In this document: one piece after another, positions 59,366 through 64,000 of the stretch
Layout: the number at the start of each line of letters is the position of its first letter
Numbering within the stretch: position 1 is the stretch's first letter
From: Mytilus edulis
Taxonomy: Eukaryota; Mollusca; Bivalvia; Mytilida; Mytilidae
DNA: 64,000 nucleotides
Direction: 5' to 3'
NCBI RefSeq assembly: GCF_963676685.1
Contig: NC_092355.1
Coordinates: forward strand, 68,641,006 to 68,705,005
Made by a program: the position numbers and the translations under genes
The notes under the pieces: generated by a model
The model's database searches: none
The model's input: the letters and a program-made list of their open reading frames with translations, nothing else
What the model was told of the DNA's origin: nothing

Positions 59366-60182
59366 CATTTATATTAAAAGGTTATACACAATATGGTTTT
59401 CTTTCAGCCTTTCAGGAAGCATATGTAGTTATTTATTTATTTACAGAGAATACTAAACATCTTATATTATATTAAAACAAACACTTTTCAGGAATATATG
59501 AGCATGATATGAGTTAGTTGTGTTTTTTTTTAAATTAAAAAGTTTGTTTATTTTAAGTTTGTTATGAAAATGGGATAATGGTCCAAGACACTGAAATAAA
59601 CCTTGTATCAGACAAAAAGACCACTTCATGCATCCAGCCACAGTACATGCATTTATTGGAAAACACATACCTTGAAACAAAATTATAAACAAAATAAAAC
59701 CATGTAAAATGAATATTACAACATTAGGTCATTCACAGTTTGCCTCTGTAACTCGATGTCATATTTGGATTTTTTCCTTTCTGTTATTTTTTCTTTTGTT
59801 TTTTGTTTACTTATTTAATTAATGACTGTCATACTTTGTTCATTGATTTGTCTCTATGTTTCACTTTCATTTAGTTCTCTACCGCATGTTTACTTCCTGT
59901 GATCACCTGTTGATTGAATGACCCAGTTTTCTGACACAGTAATGAAACCATCAAGAGTTACTCCCCTTGCACTGTAAAAATTAGTAAACACTGGCGAAAA
60001 AAACCACATGAATGTTTGACTGAGCTTATAATCTTGCATAAACATGTTTGCCATGTTTGTTTCAGTGTCTTGGGGGTATGAGGGTGGGCTTTTTTCCCAT
60101 TTTCGTTTTTTACTTGTGTTAAAAACTTGTATTTTCAGAGATGATTAATGTGGAGGTAAAATGTGCAAGGTGCATATGTTTA
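59366..60182. other. Element interior between the two genes
   Basis: AT-rich. AATAAA-like signals near 59594 and 59690 could serve the transposase transcript. No further ORF supported. Confidence 0.4.
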
Positions 60183-60605
60183 CTACAAAATCATAACAAA
60201 CCACAATTTCAGATTCAGCATGCAGTTAGTATAGTTTGTGCCATGCACAATATGTGTGGTGCATTGGTGTGCAGCTACACATATTTTTCTTTGATTGTTA
60301 ATCTCCCGAGGTTCTAAAACAATATGGTCTGTATTCACACACAATGCATTATGACAAAGGTGTGAAGCATCTAAATTTTTGGCTAAATCAGTAGATTTCA
60401 ATTGCAAAATTTTTGCTAAACGTGCAACATTCATTTTAGTACGTTTGGCATTTGAGTATGTGACATTGATCATCCCTAGAATATAATTATTTCTCCTCTG
60501 AGTGGCCCCAGTCCAAATAATGCATGCCCCATTTTCTGCCTCTTCACTGTTTATAAGTATAAAATTGGTATATTTTTGATAAAAATCTAAATTATTGGTA
60601 GCCAT
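60183..60605 (-). CDS. His-Me finger / homing-endonuclease-like protein
   Basis: 140 residues from ATG 60605, uninterrupted. The order of motifs matches proteins with the zinc-binding-loop region of homing endonucleases (I-PpoI-like His-Cys box): ACIIWTGA (27-34), a basic stretch with ARLAKIL (61-67), SHLCHNALCVNTDHIVLE (81-98), then NNQRKIC and a further Cys/His set (HQCTTHIVHG...NC, 113-128). His82 is the likely catalytic residue; Cys84, His85, Cys89 and the later Cys/His are likely zinc ligands. It is transcribed against the transposase within the same pair of direct repeats, which suggests a part in the element's mobility, such as DNA nicking. That role is inferred. The Ala before Arg62 replaces the His usual in HRLA-type relatives. 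Confidence 0.75.
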   Translation of the reverse strand: MATNNLDFYQKYTNFILINSEEAENGACIIWTGATQRRNNYILGMINVTYSNAKRTKMNVARLAKILQLKSTDLAKNLDASHLCHNALCVNTDHIVLEPREINNQRKICVAAHQCTTHIVHGTNYTNCMLNLKLWFVMIL

Positions 60606-60733
60606 TTTGTATTCTTTTTAATCAAATAGCACTAAAAGAGTGTAACTGACCTCGATTTCAGCAGCTCCCATCCGAAATTGTGATCATTGAACCATGAAAC
60701 ACTCCAACACCTTTGAAATAATAGTTCACAATT
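60606..60733 (-). other. Upstream region of the endonuclease gene
   Basis: About 130 bp between the ATG at 60605 and the right direct repeat; any core promoter must lie here or in the repeat itself. No clear TATA box or other signal. Confidence 0.3.
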
Positions 60734-61190
60734 TGGGTCAACATTTTTAATTAATTCTCCATAGGCGACAATGGTAACGTTTTCCTCCATTGCTCAGTCC
60801 ATATCGTTTACTTGAACATGTAGGATGGCTCATATCGAAGCTGATACATTTATACATGTTTGGTTAAATTTTCGGGGTGGCAAGTGAGATTACTTTTTTC
60901 GCAAATTGCTGGACCCCGGAAGATGGTGAAAAATGTCACTCTCCACATGAAATAATCCCAAAATTCTGATCATAAAACTCAATAAAAAAATTGTCCTTTC
61001 TAATAATTTATTTCAGGTCAAATCTACATATTTCTTTTCTCATCACATCAGCTCTATAAAACAGTTCTTATTGTTCATTTATGTCCATTTTTAAAATCAC
61101 AGCATCCACAATTGTATCGCGGACTAATATTGTTTTTTAATTACGTCATCTGAGTTCCTCATCTCAAGGTCTATTAGGGACCCTGACCCA
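60734..61190 (+). repeat. Right direct terminal repeat, 457 bp
   Basis: Same orientation and length as 56119-56575. Starts TGGGTCAACA and ends GGGACCCTGACCCA, next to minisatellite sequence. Confidence 0.95.
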
Positions 61191-62668
61191 GATAAAGGAG
61201 GGTGTTGATGGGGTATACAGATTAAGGAGGATGTGAATTTAGTATACAGATAAAGGAGGGTTTGGATGGGGTATACAGATATAGGAGGGTATAGATGGGG
61301 TATACAGAATTACATGATATAGGAGGGTGTGAATGGGGTATACAGATATAGGAGAAAGAGAATGGGGTATATAGATATAGGAGGATGTGGATTGGGGAGA
61401 CAGATATAGAAGGGTGTGGATGGAACATACAGAATAGGAGGGTGTGGATAGGGTATATAGACAAAGGAGGGTGTGGATTGGGTATACAGATATGGGAGGG
61501 TGTGGATGGTGTATACAGATATAGGATGGTGTGGTTGGGGTATGCAGACATAGGAAGGTGTGGATAGGGTATACACATATAGGAGGGTGTAGAAAGGGTA
61601 TACAGATCTAGGAGGGTGTGGATTGGATATTCAGATATAGGAGGGTATGAAAAGGGTATATAGATAAAGGAGGGTGTGGATAGGGTATATAGATAAAGGG
61701 GGTGTGGATGGGGTATACAGACATAGGAGTGTGTGGATGGGGTATACAGATAAAGTAGGGTGTGGATGGGGTATACAGATCTAGATATAGGAGGGTGTGG
61801 ATGGGGTATACAAATAAAGGAGGGTGTGGATGGGGTATACAGATATAGGAGGGTGTGGATTGGGTATATACATAAAGTAGGGTTTGATGGGGTATACAAA
61901 TAAAAGAGGGTGTGGATGGGGTATACAGATATAGGAGGGTGTGGATAGGGTATATATATATATATGATGGTGTAGATAGGGTATACAGATATAGGAGGGT
62001 ATGAATGGGGTATACAGATATAGGACGGTATGAATGGGGTAAACAGATAAAGGAGGAAGAGGATGGGGTATACAGATATAGGAGGGTGTAGATAGGGTAT
62101 ACAGATTTAGGAGGGTGTGGATGGAGTATACAGATATAGGTTTTGAATGGGGTATTCAGATAAAGTAGGAAGAGGATGAGGTAAATAGATATAGGAGGGT
62201 GTGGAAGGGGTATACAGAGGTAGGAAGGTGTGGATGGGTAATACAGATATAGGAGGGTGTGGATAGGGTATACAGATCTAGAAGGGTGTGGATAGGGTAT
62301 ACAGACATAGGAGGGTGTGAATGGGGTATACAGATATAGGAGGGTATAGATGGGGTATACAGAATTACATGATATAGGAGGGTGTGAATGGGGTATACAG
62401 ATATAGGAGGAAGAGGATGGGGTATATAGAAATAGCAGGATGTGGATTGGGGAGACAGATATAGAAGGGTGTGGATGGGATATACCGAATAGGAGGGTGT
62501 GGATAGGGTATATAGACAAAAGAGGGTGTGGATGGGGTATACAGATATGGGAGGGTGTGGATAGGGTATACAGATATAGGATGGTGTGGTTGGGGTATGC
62601 AGACATAGGAAGGTGTGGATAGGGTATACACATACAGGAGGGTGTAGAAAGGGTATACAGATCTAGGA
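61191..62668. repeat. ~30-bp minisatellite, right part (~50 copies)
   Basis: Units of GGGTATACAGATATAGGAGG plus GTGTGGAT. A marker variant, GAATTACATGATATAGG, occurs at about 61307 and again 1055 bp later at about 62362 in the same context, so a block of roughly 1 kb has been duplicated. Because the unit is near 30 bp, long open frames appear on the minus strand (up to 341 codons, 61608-62633). These are repeat artefacts. Confidence 0.95.
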
Positions 62669-63200
62669 GGTTGGGTTTGATTTTGGGAGTTTTGGTCCTA
62701 ACAGTTTAGGAATAAGGGGCCCAAAGGGTCCAAAATTGAACTTTGTGTGATTTCATCAAAAATTGAATATTTGGGGTTCTTTGATATGCCGAATCTAACT
62801 ATGTATGTAGATTCTTAATTTTTGGTCCCGTTTTCAAATTGGTCTACATTAAGGTCCAAAGGGTCCAAAATTAAACTAAGTTTGATTTTAACAAAAATTA
62901 AATTCTTGGGCTTATTTGATATGCTTTATCTAAATATGTACTTTGATTTTTGATTATGGGCCCAGTTTTCAAGTTGGTCCAAATCAGGATTCCATATCAA
63001 GTATTGTGCAATAGCAAGAAATTTTTAATTGCACAGTATTGCACAATAGCAAGAAATATCTAATTGCACAATATTGTGCAATAGCAATTAATTTTCAATT
63101 GGAGTTATCTTTCTTTGTATAGATATATGTTGGAAATTTGTCAGACATGACTTTGATGTCATTTTCTATTTTATTTGCCAATAACTTTATGTAAATAACT
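62669..63200 (+). repeat. Dispersed repeat with GGGTCCAAAATT tandem units
   Basis: Two to three diverged units of AAGGGTCCAAAATTGAAC + TTTGATTTCATCAAAAATTG, then a cluster of TTGCACAATATTGTGCAAT hairpin words at about 63005-63085. Confidence 0.65.
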
Positions 63201-63580
63201 TCATTGGAAATTTGCCAATATAAAATGTTGCTGATGAAGTTTTTTTTATTGTTTTATACAATAAACAATGTATATTCACTTTTACTACTAACCAATCTTT
63301 ACCATTCAGTGATAACAAGCACTTTATTTTACATTTTAATATTTTATGATGTATTTAAAAGAGTAGTTATTGTTGCAAACTCCATTAGAAATTTGAATTG
63401 ATATTAGTTTTGGAAAAAAGGAAATGGGGATGTGAAAAAAAAGGGGGGGGGTTTAAATTTTTCTCATTTCAGATTTCATAAATAAAAAGAAAATTTCTTC
63501 AAACATTTTTTTGAGAGGATTAATATTCAACAGCATAGTGAATTGCTCAAAGGCAAAAAAAACCTTTAAGTTCATTAGAC
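63201..63580 (+). other. Intron sequence, nothing recognised
   Basis: AT-rich, with a G-run near 63441-63450. No exon. Confidence 0.4.
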
Positions 63581-63584
63581 CACA

Positions 63585-63840
63585 TTCATTCTGTGTCAGA
63601 AACCTATGCTGTGTCAACTATTTAATTTTAGATTTAAAAAGTTTGACAAAGAAATCTTTAATTGATTTGTAAAATCTTGACATTTTTTTTGTGTAAAAAA
63701 ACCCGATGTAATGTCAAAAATTTGATCACAATCCAAATTCAGAGCTGTATCACGCTTGAATGTTTTGTCCATACTTGCCCCAACTGTTCAGGGTTCCACC
63801 TCTGCGGTCTATAAAGCTGCGCCCTGCAGAGCACCTGGTT
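63585..63840 (-). repeat. Inverted copy of the dispersed repeat at 19890-20060
   Basis: Reverse complement of ACAGTTGGGGCAAGTATGG and neighbouring words, and of AGGTTTCTGACACA. It reads into GTCTATAAAGCTGCGCCC at its right end. Confidence 0.7.
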
Positions 63841-63924
63841 TAGTCCAAAAATCTGTAGAACAAGAAATTAATTTGGTGTGGCCTTATCAGATGAAAACAA
63901 TATAAAGATGTATCTGTATTTCAG

Positions 63925-63987
63925 GGTAATACTCCATATGATTTAGCTGCAGCAAGACGACAGAAAGAAGTGATGGAATACTTACAG
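63925..63987 (+). CDS. Ankyrin gene, next exon at the window edge
   Basis: 63 bp, 21 codons, phase 0-0: GNTPYDLAAARRQKEVMEYL then Q. Acceptor TTTCAG, donor GTATAT. It is the helix pair of a last-type ankyrin repeat (G-N-T-P-x-D-L-A..K..V..YL) and follows directly on the exon ending at 55428 despite the 8.5-kb intron. Later exons lie beyond the window. Confidence 0.88.
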
Positions 63988-64000
63988 GTATATATAGTGG

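Larger units (their letters stand above)
56119..61190 (+). mobile_element. 5.07-kb transposon with 457-bp direct terminal repeats
   Basis: Direct repeats 56119-56575 and 60734-61190, both exactly 457 bp with about three visible substitutions, bound a unit coding for a DDE transposase-like protein (plus strand) and a His-Me finger endonuclease-like protein (minus strand). Each terminal repeat starts TGGGTCA and ends TGACCCA. The minisatellite on both sides proves the insertion. Flanks read CAGA|TGGG and CCCA|GATA, giving a short duplication: GA if the T/A belong to the element, AGAT if they do not. Direct rather than inverted long terminal repeats are unexpected for a DDE DNA transposon. I know of no named superfamily with this layout. 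Confidence 0.8.
45143..63987 (+). other. Ankyrin-repeat gene, span of visible exons
   Basis: Gene model built from splice sites and ankyrin homology: exons 45143-45166, 47459-47542, 52780-52878, 53439-53537, 54097-54195, 54760-54858, 55321-55428 and 63925-63987. All have AG before and GT after, and all coding junctions are phase 0, so the exons read through as one continuous ankyrin stack of about seven repeats. The 3' end lies beyond the window; the 5' UTR exon and promoter were not found. Ankyrin repeats mediate protein-protein contacts; the partner and full protein type are unknown. Confidence 0.85.

Noticed and set aside
56119-61190. Reading the 457-bp repeats as LTRs of a retrotransposon
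   Set aside because: There is no reverse transcriptase, protease, primer binding site or polypurine tract between them; the coding content is DDE transposase-like and nuclease-like.
61222-62633. Minus-strand open frames of 225 and 341 codons with PSTPSYICIPHPHP-like repeats
   Set aside because: They are translations of the ~30-bp minisatellite; all frames of such an array tend to stay open, and there is no start context or non-repeat domain.

Overview
The window looks like nuclear DNA of an animal, most likely a bivalve mollusc of the mussel (Mytilus) type. Reasons: it is AT-rich, has GT-AG introns, holds a Ty3/gypsy retrotransposon and many short MITEs, and is crowded with tandem and dispersed repeat families of a kind I associate with bivalve genomes. 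The species is an inference from repeat style and is not proven here.

Layout. 469-9584 is a complete-looking Ty3/gypsy LTR retrotransposon on the minus strand. Its two 1541-bp LTRs look identical and its pol ORF is intact, but no capsid-coding gag was found. 9585-45142 has no gene I can support. It is filled with tandem arrays (including a 74-bp array present twice, 20 kb apart), MITEs with recognisable target duplications, inverted repeat pairs, a dead LINE fragment and dispersed repeats. 45143-63987 is the 5' part of a plus-strand ankyrin-repeat gene that continues past the window edge. It has a tiny first coding exon, a capping-repeat exon preceded by two dead copies, four 99-bp exons that each encode one 33-residue ankyrin repeat on about 660-bp duplicated cassettes, and two further exons. 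All exon junctions are phase 0.

The introns of this gene carry a 4.3-kb array of 55-bp units, a roughly 30-bp minisatellite, and, splitting that minisatellite, a 5.07-kb mobile element (56119-61190). The element has 457-bp direct terminal repeats around a DDE-type, Mutator-like transposase (one in-frame stop) and an opposite-strand His-Me finger / homing-endonuclease-like protein.

The two most interesting systems are (1) the ankyrin exon cassettes, where differences between copies fall almost entirely in codons for the predicted target-contact surface, and (2) the direct-repeat-bounded transposase plus endonuclease element. All coordinates come from reading the sequence by eye. Array boundaries are approximate to a few tens of bases.
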